A DNA stretch of 64,000 nucleotides from Heliopora coerulea (lineage: Eukaryota > Cnidaria > Anthozoa > Scleralcyonacea > Helioporidae): NCBI GenBank assembly GCA_030142905.1, contig JASJOG010000465.1, forward strand, positions 62,001 to 126,000. Direction: 5' to 3'. Numbering within the stretch: position 1 is the stretch's first letter; each line of letters opens with the position of its first letter. The translations under genes were made by a program, and so were the position numbers. Below are positions 1 to 13,500 of this stretch, in pieces. The notes below the pieces were generated by a model that was given only the letters and a program-made list of their open reading frames with translations, made no database searches and was not told where the DNA came from.

Positions 1-242
1 TGACGATTATCTTAGTTTTAGTCATGATTTTTTTGTACAACGCACACACAGCTTTCACACAATCTGTCACGTAAGAATCTATTCGCGTTTTACAATTTGT
101 CTTAAATACACAGTTCTGTTGAAAGACTCGCTTTTCCCTGTAAAATTCCACAAGTTTACCCTTGTGCACTGAGCTCCTTCGAATGAACAGCGGTTGCTAG
201 TAACGTGCAGTTTTTATACATTTCCGGACAGCTGCTTTAAGC

Positions 243-945
243 CGGCGACACACTAGGTGATTTTGTATGCCAGTCGTGAAGATCGGGCAATATCAAGCGT
301 GTAAGATATCAGCGATTAAATTCACTGGTGTTCACCTCGTGTGCCCGCTCTCGCGATTCTCTACGCCAGTCGTATCTAATCGCCAACATATTCAACCAAT
401 CAGATTTTTGATTTTATTCATAGTTTTAGTCATAATACTTTCCAAAATGGCGGACTTCAGTGAAGCATTTTGGAATGAAAATGAAGAAAATCTTATCTTT
501 TACTGGTCGGAAAATCGTCGCATTTTTGATGTACAGTCCAAAAATTATATACGCTGAAGAAATTAACCGGTTATCAGGACATTGCTACCAAAGTAAACAT
601 GCCTGATTAGCTATTTTCGAAAATAAGAAACATGTCTGATGTAATTGAAACGCTATGGAAAGGGATGTTATACGATTAATCTGCTGTTGGGAGGCTTGCA
701 TCAAGTCTTCCCCAGACACATCTAAGCTGGATGGGCCATTTTGATCATAACTTCGCACCACAACATAACATGGCGAATGACCTGGGAACGAAACTGGGTT
801 GCGAACCCGCCCAATCGCCATGAAAAAATCGCCTCGTGTGTCCGTACCACCAGCGAAAATATTCGCTCTCGATTTTCGCTGGCGATCAAATTCGCCACAA
901 TCGGTGCATAAAATCGTCTCGTAAGTCGCTGACTTCACATGACGC
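243..945. mobile_element. Harbinger-like composite remnant
   Basis: The left end reads GGCGACACACTAGGTGATTT. A similar sequence occurs in inverted orientation near 815-842 (reverse strand ACACACGAGGCGATTTTTTC), and a weaker copy at about 907-943. These look like PIF/Harbinger-type inverted ends. A MADF-like coding scrap lies inside. I could not define a clean target duplication, so this may be two overlapping or nested elements. Confidence 0.4.
447..557 (+). pseudogene. MADF-domain-like scrap, truncated
   Basis: From the ATG at 447 the frame reads MADFSEAFWNENEENLIFYW and IFDVQSKNYIR, then stops. An LI-x-W ... R-x-x-F-D-V-x-S-K-x-Y pattern is typical of the start of MADF DNA-binding domains, often the second protein of Harbinger transposons. 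Only the first third or so of such a domain is present. Family assignment is by eye. Confidence 0.4.
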
Positions 946-967
946 TTTCCAACGTTCTTCACTCATC

Positions 968-1102
968 TTAACCCTTTGAAGCATCATTATTTGTTCTCTC
1001 TTTGCTTTTTATTTGTTCTCTCTTTGCTTTTTATTTGCTCTCTCACTGGTTCTTTTGTGCTTAGGTGTCCGATATATCGGACACTATGTGTCAAAGGGTT
1101 AA
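968..1102. mobile_element. piggyBac-type MITE, copy 1
   Basis: A 127-bp element (972-1098) bordered by TTAA on both sides, the piggyBac target. The ends are CCCTTTGAAGCA and, inverted, CCCTTTGACACA. The interior has a twice-repeated TTTGTTCTCTCTTTGCTTTT-like unit and a perfect 20-bp palindrome GTGTCCGATATATCGGACAC near the right end. No coding capacity. A second, inverted relative lies at 7732-7859. Confidence 0.75.
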
Positions 1103-1420
1103 TCCTTTGCGTTTCGAATCCGACTTTTTATTATTTTACTATGGCTGATACCAGGCAATTTTTTTCGTTAAAGGTGAAAACATCTTGGACAAGACAGAGT
1201 TGATTGAAATACCAGAAGTTCACAATATGCCTCATGCTCCTTGCCGAACGCCTCTCGACTATGAGCCATCATGTGTTACGAATATGGTTTCCAACGAGAT
1301 ATCTCAGTCGCACAAAAATGAAACACCTTTGTTTATTGTCAAGTCTGTAGATTACGCGTTAGAAATGTAAGACACACTCTTTGCCAACAACCTGCCGTTG
1401 TTGTAATATCTAACACTAAC

Positions 1421-1541
1421 CGTCAGATTTCTAAAAAGTGGAGAATCACCAAATGGCGAACTTGTCAAAGCAAGAACTTGCTGCTGTAATTGCTGTTGAA
1501 GTTTCTGTTGTTGCTGCAACGCAGCAACGTTTGTTTGCCCT
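1421..1541 (-). CDS. NUP98: NUP98 coding exon 15, Gln-rich linker and PFGDSPLF
   Basis: 121 nt between TTTCAG and a GTTAGT donor, phase 2 to 0. It encodes a Gln-rich segment (LQQQQKLQQQLQQQ) followed by LTSSPFGDSPLFRNLT, the conserved end of the NUP98 FG domain. No later NUP98 exon is recognisable in the remaining 1420 bp of the window. Confidence 0.9.
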
Positions 1542-4500
1542 CTGAAACGAAAAAAGCAAGATTGGGTTCAGAGATAAAATTGCAGCTGGTGACTTCAAGC
1601 GACATGTCAATACTCACAAATTTACTAAGCCAGTCCCGGTATTTCCAAGATCTAAAATTTTTAAAAAGCAAAAATACCTATGATCACAATCATGACACAA
1701 TTGCAATATATCAATTACAAGTTTTACTAATGCAAAATTTATCAACATCATTGATGCAAATACTACAGCATATACTGTAGCTATTATATGTTACACTGTT
1801 ACCGTATGCTATACTATTACTCTCACAAGTACCCCTAACGACAGGACTATCATTTTACTCTGTGACTGATATCATTTCCACGGTCGATTACTATAACGGG
1901 AAGTAGTACCATGTTGCTATAGTCACCATAACCCTTTCTGTAATGAAATAGATAATGATTTTGGAATAAAATCGAAATGTTACCGTTTCTTACCCGTCTT
2001 GTTCCTTTTAACTCAAATCTTGGGTTTACAAGATGCTAATATTTGGAGTTTGTTTCATTTTGTTTTTCCTTAAATTGTCGGCTGGTAATGGCTTACTGTA
2101 ATCATTATCGATACTGTCCAAATAACTGTAACTGACACCAACACCGTTATCACCACCATTAACGTTACCACAGTTGCTTTCACAACCGCTATTATCACCG
2201 CATATGTCATCACTACCATAGAGGCTATAAAACTGGAAGTGACATTGAATTCAGAAGTTGTTGACAAACTGAATGCCGCCACATTTAGAGCAAATCTTGG
2301 CCAAGGTCTTTTCCGAATATGATGTACACGTAACACTTCATTAGAAAGTTGAAGTTCATGTTTATTTGTCATTTCTGAGATCGAAATAGCTGGAGACGAA
2401 ACAACCGCCACTTAAATTAATAAACAACCAGAATCTACTTAATCCACACGTATACTACGAAAAATTATCAAAAATGAACTTTAAGTAAGAAAACTGTTCG
2501 GATGTCTCCGTTTACTTGGTAATTCAATAAGCTGAAAAATTTGTTCAACACTAGGCGACTAGCTTTGGTCGTCTAAAGTTAGGTTCCAATGCTCCGTGTT
2601 TTTTATAGGAAAAATGATAGGTTATCCGGGTGTTTTTTCCCTGATTACAGTGGCTGTAAACTGGCCAACAGTGGTTGACTGACGCTAGACGCCAATGCCG
2701 AGTCCAGTTTCATCTACTGATTCCAACAATCACTTGAAGTTTTATCCCACTGAATCTATATTTTGTAAAATAGGCATCGTAGACACCGCTCATCAGAGAA
2801 ATCGTACAACCCCTCAGTGAGCCAAATAGTAGGCAACCATCTTTGCTAATAAAACGGCCGCTAATATTGGCAGTACATCACATGAGTCTTTCACCAAAGC
2901 TGTAAGCCATTAACCAAAACCGTCACCCTCAACGTTAATCACCATCATCGCAGTCATCATTTTACTGCCACAATAACAACTACCTCTGCTTCGATACCAC
3001 TGTATCTTTACGGTATGGTTGCTAGAGATCTGCGACAAAGTCCTTCGTCCATACCGACTTTTTCTTCCAAAACAAAAAAGGAGTAATAATGGTGCGAAGA
3101 GTAATCCCAACGTAGTCATCATTTTGCTTATGCCACTCAAACGTTTTCTCGTATTTATATTGACGTTAACTCACCACGCGATGGAGGCTGTTCTTTAAGC
3201 TTGATATCAAACCATTCAACAGAATGTTATAAGTTTATATATGGCAACTTGATATCTCAGACGATACGTGGGCATTTCGGAAGCTCATACGCTCAACTAT
3301 CTGTGGTTTCTTCGATTGCAGAACTGTCGTAATCGCCATTCTAGCATCTTGAATAGGGACCTTAAGCAAGCTAGGACGGTGACGTCGGTGTTTAGATAAT
3401 CTGAATTTTTATCATTTAAAAGAAACCATGGATCATTGACATCGTATTTGGTACTTGGTAGTTGTTTTTCGACCCCTAGAGTACTTCATAGTTTCTAAAA
3501 GGACCTAGCTGAATGCGTTGTAGTCAAGCGCAAACAACTTTCACTGCTTCAAGAGCTACCGTCGTCCACAATACGTTTAAACGCCTTGATTGACGTTGTA
3601 TTCAGAACAAGGACGGTGTCGAGATTACACTTGGGATAAAAAAAATTATCTATTCCCTTTGCTTTGGATGAAATATTCTATTGTAGGAAGGACGTCGTCT
3701 TTGACATTCCCGTCGTGTTTGCTTAAGGTCCACAATGTCGGTACCATTAAAACAGTAAACAGCTATACAAATAAACATTAGATATAATTGATAAAAATAA
3801 GCATTAAAATACATTAGTTTTGTGGAATCTTACTTGAACCGAAAGTGGTACCAAGTGTGGATCCTAGGGTTTGACCTTGAAGTGAAGAAGAACCAGTTCC
3901 GAAACCACCGAGGCTACCAGTAGTGTTTCCAAACTGCCCAGTACCAGCGCTGTTACCAAACAGACCAGTGCTGCCAGTGGACGTACCAAACGTATTCGTC
4001 GTTCCGAAACCAAACGTCGGTTTGTTCTGGTTACCAAAAATACTTCCGGTGTTGGTGGTCCCAAAAGTACTTCCTAGTCCACCTTTTCAAAAAGAGAAGA
4101 TAAAAAGTTATTTTCCCGTTCGTTCTTATTAAAGTGCACATCTCGCCAAAAATTTTTGCCGATTAATAGATTGGTCGTGTCGAGAGTAATTAAACAAGCT
4201 ATAACATAGCTTTATCAGATTAATATTTCCCGAGATATCGTACCTTAATAATGCCAAAAACGTCTTCTTTCTGCCATGTTAAAAAAATCATGACCGGGCA
4301 AAAAGGGTATAAGTTCTAAAATGCACTGTGACGTCATATTGGGAACGGAAGTCGTTCAGTTCTGGCTTGGACTAGCGAAATTGTGACTACAAGTATGCCA
4401 TTTAGATGCGTTGTAGCCGGCTGTTAGAGCACTCCTTATGCAACGAAAGGGACTGTTTTGCATAAAATTCCTTATGCTAACGATGAACGACTAGAGGCCA

Positions 4501-7500
4501 AAAGGAGACGCAAAAATTGGGCAGATTTTGTGAAGCAAAAACGGGCGAAATGGGAACCTACTAGCCCGTCTTGCGTGTGTTCAGAGCGCTTTAAACCAAA
4601 ATATTTCTTGCGCAAATTTACCACATTACCTGGCCTAGACAAGCCTTACGTTTCATGGCTTAAAACTGATGAATTAGGAATAATTCCGTTCCTGTCAGTA
4701 CTTAAGGAAGACGACCACGAGGAAGCACTCTCTGAAAGAACTTCTGAATTCAGACCACTGGACTAACTTCACTGGACTGAATTCAGACAATTGGACTAAC
4801 TAAATATGGCTAATGTTGTATTCTCCATGAGTGCCGTTCAATTTTAAGCACAAAAAAACGTCGTGAACAAATGAATTCGAATACTAAAGTTTTCAAAAAG
4901 TCCTGATAAAGCTGAAGTGCGCAACCTTTCTGGTTCTGCGGGTCAAATTTCTGGCTTAGAATAGTTGGCGGGCCACCAGTTCTTGCTATCGCCTTCCATT
5001 TCCCTCCATAAGGTCGATTGTTTTATTGTAAAGATGCTGTTTTTATAACCTGATAACCTACATAAAGCCTCTCGCTCTTAATTAAGCTAATTAAGGTGCA
5101 AAAGTCGTTCTTGGAAAAGTTCTATTCTGACCTTTATTACCGGTACGAGTTTCTAATTTTCAATATTGAAAGTATTTTTTAACTTACAAGTCTCCGTGGG
5201 CCGCACAAACGACTCTTGAGGGCCGCAGGTTGCGCACCCCTTTGATAAAGGAAGGGTGTGTACTTCCGAAAAATGTCAAAAAATAATGAAAACAGGCTAA
5301 AAAGCGTCGCACTGTTCATTAAATTTACACACCAAATCACCTTGAGAAGACCATTTCAAAAATATGACAACAGTGGTAAGTTTGAGTATGCCTTCGCATC
5401 AAGTCATTCAGTTCCTCGCCAAATAACTGTTTATAATTAAACACTTACCGGCAGTTGTCTTTGCGCCAAATAAAGAGGTCTGAAAACAAAATAAATACGA
5501 GTCCATCATGTGTTGTAAAAGTTCAAAAACACACATACAAAAAAACATTGAATCCGTGCATTCGTGTGGTGATGCAAGAGGGTTTCTCACGTTTCGAAAC
5601 TCTAACTATAATCCTATCAGCTGTTCTTAAATACGACAAAAGCGTTGTCCCAACACTTCATCCCCACGATCGCATAAGTATTGCTGAAACTGACAACAGG
5701 CTTACGGGACACTAGGGTACCGAGATAATGCAAAACGCCAAGGAGTACAGTACACGAGCCTTTGGTGAGCCGATTGCACTTGATCGACGACTAGGTCGGA
5801 CTATTCCCATTAATACAACGCAAACAAGGGCGATCGCTATTTTCTTTCTTCTAGATATCAATATGATGACACGGCTAATGTCGTTACGCTCGAAGTGTCT
5901 ATCAGGAAACACGAAACGCTAAACGCTAGATGAGATATTACCTGACCAGTTTGTCCAAAAGCGGGAGTACCAAATAAACTAGTGCCAGTCCCGGAGGTGT
6001 TGGTACCAAATGCAGAGGTTGTACCGAAAAGGCCTGTGCTTGGCTGTGAAGCAGCACCAAACAACCCTCCCTGTTAAACGGGAACATTGAAATCAGACGT
6101 GAAAAGACTGAACTCCTTGAGAAAAGATACAAGATTCTTATAAGGCCGACATGTTAAGTGTTTAAAGGTGTAAAAAATGGTCTTGGTAATAAGATTCTGG
6201 GATCATTCTTTTTCTTTGATTGCTGTTATTTTGTTTTGTTTTTTTTTTAAAAAAGTCTTTTACGATTTCGGCCATCGTCAACTGTCTTAACACATCAAAG
6301 GGTTTCTTTTATCGAGAATTCGTGTTATTTGACATACGTACAAAAAAAAATAATTAAAAAAAAATAAATAAATAAAAAATAAAAAAATTCACTAAATCAC
6401 ATACAAAATACTACGACATCAACAAAGACCACAACAACAGTTGCAGCAGAAGCAACGACAGTAACAACGACAAAAAGAAAAACCAACAAGAAGAAGAAAT
6501 TACAGTAATTGTGAGAACGGTCACCACTATGTAAACACCACGGGAAGTCTGTCTGAAAACAATCAATGCAGCTGCAAAACCAGCCTACCCAGCCGAGCCT
6601 AACCAAATTACGAGCCAACGGAATTAACTTTTATTAAATCGAGATACTTAGTTTTACACGCTACGATTGCGATATTCTGTTTACTCGCCATAAGCCACAA
6701 GGTTAGTTGCCACCACGTTATTAAGCGTATAGAGAATTAACAAATCAAGCGCTATTTCGGTTCAAAGGTGCATAGTCAATTCACTCCACTCTTTGAACTG
6801 TGATAGCAACCGAACATGTGGTCTAAGGGCGTGAATTCATTATTCCATAATTCATAAACACCAAGCCACCAACCTGTTGTGTGTTCTGACCAAATGCCGA
6901 AGTACCAAACAGGCTAGTCCCGGATGAAGCTGTTCCAAATGCCGGCGTAGTCCCAAACAGCCCAGTTCCCTGCTGCGTGGTCGTAGTGCCAAACAATCCG
7001 CCCTAAAGTAATTTGGACGTTACTGTTCGGTAAATGATAATTAGCGTGTTTTTCTTCCACAAAAAGTAAGAGTAAATTGTCCTTCCAACTGAAAGACGTG
7101 ATTTGGTGGAAACCATCGTAGGATTTGAACAGTAGAAGAAGTACATTCGTGTATAGGTATATAAGGAGTTTATATTTGGTAAATGGTAAGTAAATCGAGT
7201 GTTTGCGCGTATGATTCTTGGCACCAGGCCCATGAGCTGCATTTTTCATGAGCGGTCCCGGTTAGGTCTTGAAGTATATCATTCTGGCAATCAATAATTT
7301 CCTTTACCTAGGGTAAACTGCTCCTTAAATTTTCACAAGAGATTCTCCTAGTGGAAAACGTAATCCTGTAATAACTATCAGCGCCCAGCATAAAATACGA
7401 TGTACAGCCATATAGGAACAATAAGGTTTAGCAACGAAACGTCAGATTATGCTGGACGCAGATACTTACTACAAAATCTTGAATTGTTTTCATTTTTTTG

Positions 7501-10500
7501 TATCTTTAAATTTACAAACTCAAAGATGTGTTTCGGAGCAAGCCTTTCCAGCATTTGCATCACAAAGAAAAATCTTATATACAGACAGGACTATTTCATC
7601 ACAGATCCAAACACCGAGGTGTTCGGATATCTGATGAACCACTTCTCTAGAGTGTATATTACTGTACATCTTAAACGAATCCTTATTTCAATAGAAAGTC
7701 AGGTTGAAAGTTTCCGAAATTTTACCCTCAATTAACCCTTTCTCGTACACGGTTGTCGTACAACAAATCACAATAGTACTACTACCGGTAAAAGAACAAA
7801 GCAAAAAACAAAAGAGAACAAAGAACAAAAGGGTGAACAAATAATGCTGGAAGGGTTGAGAACAGATATCCAAACCCCATCTCGCTTCTTACTTCCTCTA
7901 TGCTTTGTTCATCAATTATGAACGAGTCTGAGTAGTGCTCAACCGATATTCCGTTTGACAATCGAAATTCGGCCGTCTATTGCAGTAACCGGTACATAAT
8001 CGGAATCGCGAAGTGTAAATGCCTAATATTCATTGAACATATAGGTATGTCTACTCGTACATTTATGCATGTATATAATTAGCTAAGTCTTGCACTAGTT
8101 TTTTTTTTTGTTTTTTATTTTTATTTTTTTTATTTTCTACATCTACATTTATGTATGTATTTATTTGGCTAAACCCTAAATTGGTTTAGTTTGTTTTCTC
8201 CGATTTTCTGATACTGAAAAACCGATTTTTGAGAAGTTTCAATCACTGTACGACGCACACATGTTAACTTTATTTTCTTATAGCGCCCTAAATAGGCGAG
8301 TTTCAATCGCCTATTTCAAAAAATCGCCTCTATCAAAAAATCTTCACGAAGCGGAACAAAACAATAATACTCGAGTAGGTTGCTTAAAGAACATGTCACG
8401 ACGAAGCTGCGGCGTGAGAACACGAAGTGTTCTTCGATTGCTCTGGTGGGGTTTCAGCGCTTAGGCCGTCTCTCCGTTCAGTAACAAAAGTAATTCAAGC
8501 GCCCACCGAGGAGCGAAAAACTAGTTGTAATGAAGTTTTGAAACAAAGACTGTAGAATGACAACCCACCGTTTTACCAGTCAAACAAAATGATCAACAAC
8601 CCGAGGTTCAACTGCTTTCCCACCTATTTTCATTCGTACGATTGCTGCACTATTACTTTTGAAACAAAGAAGTAGCACAAAATAAAATTAGTTACGTTGT
8701 CTGAAAATTATCTGGTACTCAGATATAATCCAAAATATTTATTTACTAATCGCGGCGGTCACGTGAGTAACAACGCGTAACCAGCTGAGACGAGCGAGAT
8801 ATAATCGGAGTCGGAATCAGAATCAGCCGATTATGAAATGGAAAAATCGGCAACCGGTAACTTCCAGCTGTTCCATCATCGGGTCGAACACCACGTTTGA
8901 GATGAAATATCACTCAAACTCATTGATATCAGTTCCGAGACGCAGTTTGGAAACGTGATTCGATTTTAAATACGGATTCTTTTAAAAAGCCAGGTCGTAC
9001 ACTCCCAAGTCATGTTTGATTTGATTTTCTCAAACTCATTAATAATTCACGAAGAAAAAACAAAAGAAATACATAATTAATCAGTATTTAGAAATTGGAG
9101 GAAGATTACAGTTGAATTTTTCCAACTTTCGGCTGGATTTTTGCCTAAAATACTGGTTCGTTTGAGAAGTAATTTCAAACACTCGTTTAGTGTTCTTCCT
9201 TCGATTTCTAGATGCCTCGAAACTCGTTAAAAAAAAATCGGCTTCGCCTCGCTTTTCAACTCGTTTCTCGGTATCTAAAAATCAGAGGAAGAACACCAAC
9301 TCGTACTTGAAATATTACTTCAACATCGTTCAACAATGCTCAACATCATTCAACATAGGTGGTCAAACGCGTTCAACATGCTGCATTAAGCGGTATTGAA
9401 TGAAATGTTGAAAGCGCTAGGCCGAGACTTTACGCAAACACGGCTTAACGGCGGCACGTGCCGCTGGACGTCGCTGGACACGCATCTTACCGGTTTGTTC
9501 CCAAAAATTCCGGACGACGTGTTTGAAAATGCTGATGGAGTACTGAAGGTAGTGGTCGTACTTCCAAATAATCCAGTTCCTGCTGTTTTGGCACCAAATA
9601 GACTGGATGTCCCCGCTGTCTGACTTTGTTGTCCGAACAGGCTAGTCCCAGTGCTTGTACCAAAAGCTCCTGGTAGAAAGGCAAGCGTATATTTCGAGGT
9701 TTAAGATTTTTAAGATCGGTTTATTTGATAAAACGGACGTAACTACAGTACATACAATGAGGATGTAATAGGAATTTTACAAGTAATCATGCAAAAATAA
9801 AGCTAATTTTGAACCCTTAATTGAGCGGGGGGGGGGAATCACAGGATTACATTTACTGGTTCATTACTATTTTATTTTAATTCTTGTTCAATAAACAAAA
9901 TCAAGTCACTGTCAAATGGTGCAAAAATGGTTTTCAACTTTAAAGTAGTCAGCCACATAACCACAACATAATAAAATAACTTAAATAAAAAGACGCCGCG
10001 TGCCTTTCCCCATTTTAAACACAGAGCGGTAGGGGTTGACGGATCGTAGTATAGGGCTCTATAGTAACTGGACGGCTGATTGCCAATCTAAACGTGAAGC
10101 CACATATGGCTGAGTCCCCATTAACGCACAAATGTACATACATGACGCAAAGAAATCTTATAGGACGCACAGATTTTTGCTTTAGAGCGTCCCAGGGACG
10201 CAGCAAAAGTTTGTGGTGAATTTACCGTACTCGTTAGGAGACTGGGTTTAGTGCCCCTACCCCGAAATCTTTGCGACCATGACAACTTTTGCTCTATTGT
10301 GTCGCGATCTTGTCGTTCGTGATGTCTACGCAAAAAAACATTGTTCGAAATTCTTTCGTCCTCAACATCAAGGAAACCTGTAAGTGATACAGATCTCCAG
10401 GACAATGCTCAGCTGAAGAAACGTATTTTTCGTTCCAAATGGCTGTAAGAGTTTCAATGGTTAAAGTTCGATTCGACCGAATATCGAATGCAGTGCAAAA

Positions 10501-13500
10501 TTTGTTTGTATGCATATGGGCGCAAAGCAGAACCATCTAAAACTGGAGATTTTTGTGTGTTTACAACAATAATATTGCATTAGTAGGCAGGGCACCCTCG
10601 AAAAGCAAAAAGAACTCTCAATGTTCTTGAATTGGGCGTCCTAAGGATCCTTAACATTATAGAGCCGTGGGAACTCTATGGCATCCATGGAAGCCTTTTT
10701 GGACGTCAGTTTCAGTCCTCTACGTGGTGATTAGGATGTCAGTTTGACGTCGTTTACCGTAAGGGAGCCTGAAACTTACGTATAAAGAGACCTTCCCCTT
10801 GCCAGAGTTGATAACGCGACGATAACTTGCACAAACGGATAATTCCGGACGGAAGAAAACAATGTGCAGCGTCACTAGGCGGTATTGGTCATGTGTCACC
10901 AAATACTTTTTACTGGTCTTCCATGTGCCCTGCAGGCTCGTTTACATGATTCGATTGTCGAATACAATTGTTCTACCTGGAGTATGTAATGTTGTCACAA
11001 AGATAAAACTCCCGTATTAATCTCGCAGCTGAATCACTACTGAAGCAACACCCTGGTAAGACTCCAATGAGTTAATCGGATACATCAGATATAACAATCG
11101 TACACATTGAGCCCTAAGGCCCCATCTACACAATAAGAATGTCGCATAAACGATCCTTTACTCTAGTGTATGCAATGAACTGTCAAGAGTTGAATTCCTG
11201 TCGGTTGTTCGTTCGCTAATATTGCAATACGCCCTAAAGACCCCAGTGGGTTAATCACATACTTCAAAAAATGGGCAATCGAATACGACAGTCGCATCTT
11301 GTAAATGGGCCCGGAGAGAATTTGCTGGCACTAAACTAAGGTCATGTTTTCGTTTAAGCTTCATATTTCTTTACTTCCGTCGACAATAATCCGTTAGTGT
11401 CAGAATCCCATCCAATACAAAAATCGTATGGGTCCGCCATATTTAGTTTCACATTTTGTTCCAGTCGTTGAAGATTCGGTTGCAATGGTCGAGAGTTCAA
11501 CGGATTTATCACTGTTATCAGAACTACGCATGAAAACGGGCTGCGGGCGGTTTCTCCTCTTAATCGTTTTCATTTGGGCAAAATCGCGTAAACTGACGTA
11601 ATAAAATTGGACATACACTAAATAAATTAAAACGCAGGCGTACAGGTAAGTTGCGTTAGCACGCTCGAAGAGTTCATTTGATCTTATTTAAAATAAACGG
11701 ATGTCGCGAATTGGTCTTTCAGCCTGGTAACCACACAGTTACCGGCTGATTCTTTAAAGGCTCTAATCCCCCAGTAAGGTTGCCATTGGAACAAAATTAG
11801 TCCCAACCGAGAGGGCTGCCCGTAAGAGGTCAACTGGCCGTTTCATTAGTGCGTTCTCTTTTTACAACGTCACCCAATTTGCTCACTGAAACCTCACCAA
11901 TGTCTCGAGACAACAGTAGTTTTGAACCTTACCTGTTCCAAACCCTGTCTGTTGTCCAGCTGTGGAAGTACCAAAGCTAGTACCACTAAATAAGCCAGAA
12001 CCGACACCAGTTCCCGTTGTTCCTGCAGCTTGAGGGCCCTTTCGTCCGACTTGATAATCTTCGATGCGCAATTCCTAAAAGATAACCCATCAGCTTTTGA
12101 GGTTCAGACTTAGGGAATATTAAACCAAGGTTTCTTTTGGTACGACAGTAGGGGCTAATGCCCACTTTTGAAAACAGTTTGCCCCCAAGAATTTCTAAGA
12201 TTCAAGAATTTGTCCCTAAGATTCAGGCTTTTAAAAGAACTGTTTGAATTATGTTACGGCATATAGGAAAATGTTGCATTAACATTCCTACTATTGTTTA
12301 TGTGGTGATATTCTAATGTATATTTTTTTGGCTCAAGAAAAAGCACTAAGGGTGCTTTCTTTTCATGCTAATCCGAAATAAGAACAGTGTTGTAGCTTGG
12401 CTTAAACGAGTGCGCTCCACCCTTCCATTTTCACGAGTGCACTATTGAGTGTGTGAGTGCCGTGTGATTTTTCTTTCTCGCCCTTTCAATTTCCTTGTCA
12501 TTATCATGTGGTCAGCGGCGTAGTAAAGCGTTGTTATGGTTACGCATCGCAACAAACCGTCTTGTCTGGATCGCTGAAACATTTGTGGTATGTTTACCTG
12601 GGATACTCGAATGAAATCATCGATCTAAGGCTATTATTTTAAGTTCAGTACTTCTGAAGTCTTTTTCAACAGCGATGATGCTTTCGAAAAGAAAGTCCAG
12701 TACATTTGGTAAGTGGGGCGTCTCTGTGAAAGTTCCTCCAGCTAAGAAACTGTTATAGAAATATCGGCATCACTTCGCAGTACAACATTCACATACAAAT
12801 TTCCCACCATCTCATTTTTCAAACTACTTAGAACGGTGAAGAATAAACGTTCTCAAACTCATCGATAATTCACGAGTATATCATTCAATCAGACGCGCTG
12901 AATGGCACCACGTGAGTAAACTTGAAATACCACGGAAGTACCGGGCAGAGGACTTGAACCGTTTCTTCCACTCCTTGAACTTGAAATATAATTTCACAGC
13001 ATCGGTTTATTCATACATATAGTCATTACTAATACACTACCTGAGTGTGCTGATACACTGATTTTGAGAAGTCATCTAAAGGCCAAATACTCCGAATTCG
13101 TTTATGTCCGAAGCGAATACTTCGTACTTGAATATCTGGCCAAGTCGTCATTGTCGGCCTTTAAATATTACGTAAATGCTTTCTTCTGGAAACTATTCCA
13201 CTTTAGGACAGGATAGCATACTGGGTATGCTGGTAAGGAAAGCAGGATAGCTAGAAGTGCATTCTCATTGATCGGGAATATTTCAAAATGGCGGAACAGA
13301 GATACCGACACATTCGAGTGCTATCGACCTTTATTCGTATCCACCAATCAGATTTGATGTTCCCATGATGTACATTTCGCTATGAGGATTATCAATATCT
13401 TATAAAGCAATGGAACACATAAAGTAAGACACTCAAACTCAATCTACAGGATTGAGTGATGAGATACAATTTGTTCCCGTAGTCACCACAAAATGGGTTT

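Larger units (their letters stand above)
1..1420. other. NUP98 intron 15 (leftmost window)
   Basis: Apart from the Harbinger-like remnant and the first piggyBac-type MITE, nothing coding is convincing here. A 61-codon open frame at 1185-1370 has no recognisable motif. The next NUP98 exon is not visible. Confidence 0.6.

Noticed and set aside
585..962. 125-codon minus-strand open frame
   Set aside because: It runs over the Harbinger-like inverted ends and has no protein family features.
2070..2411. 113-codon minus-strand frame rich in Val, Thr and Ile
   Set aside because: Low-complexity DNA; no FG motif and no fitting splice phase for NUP98.
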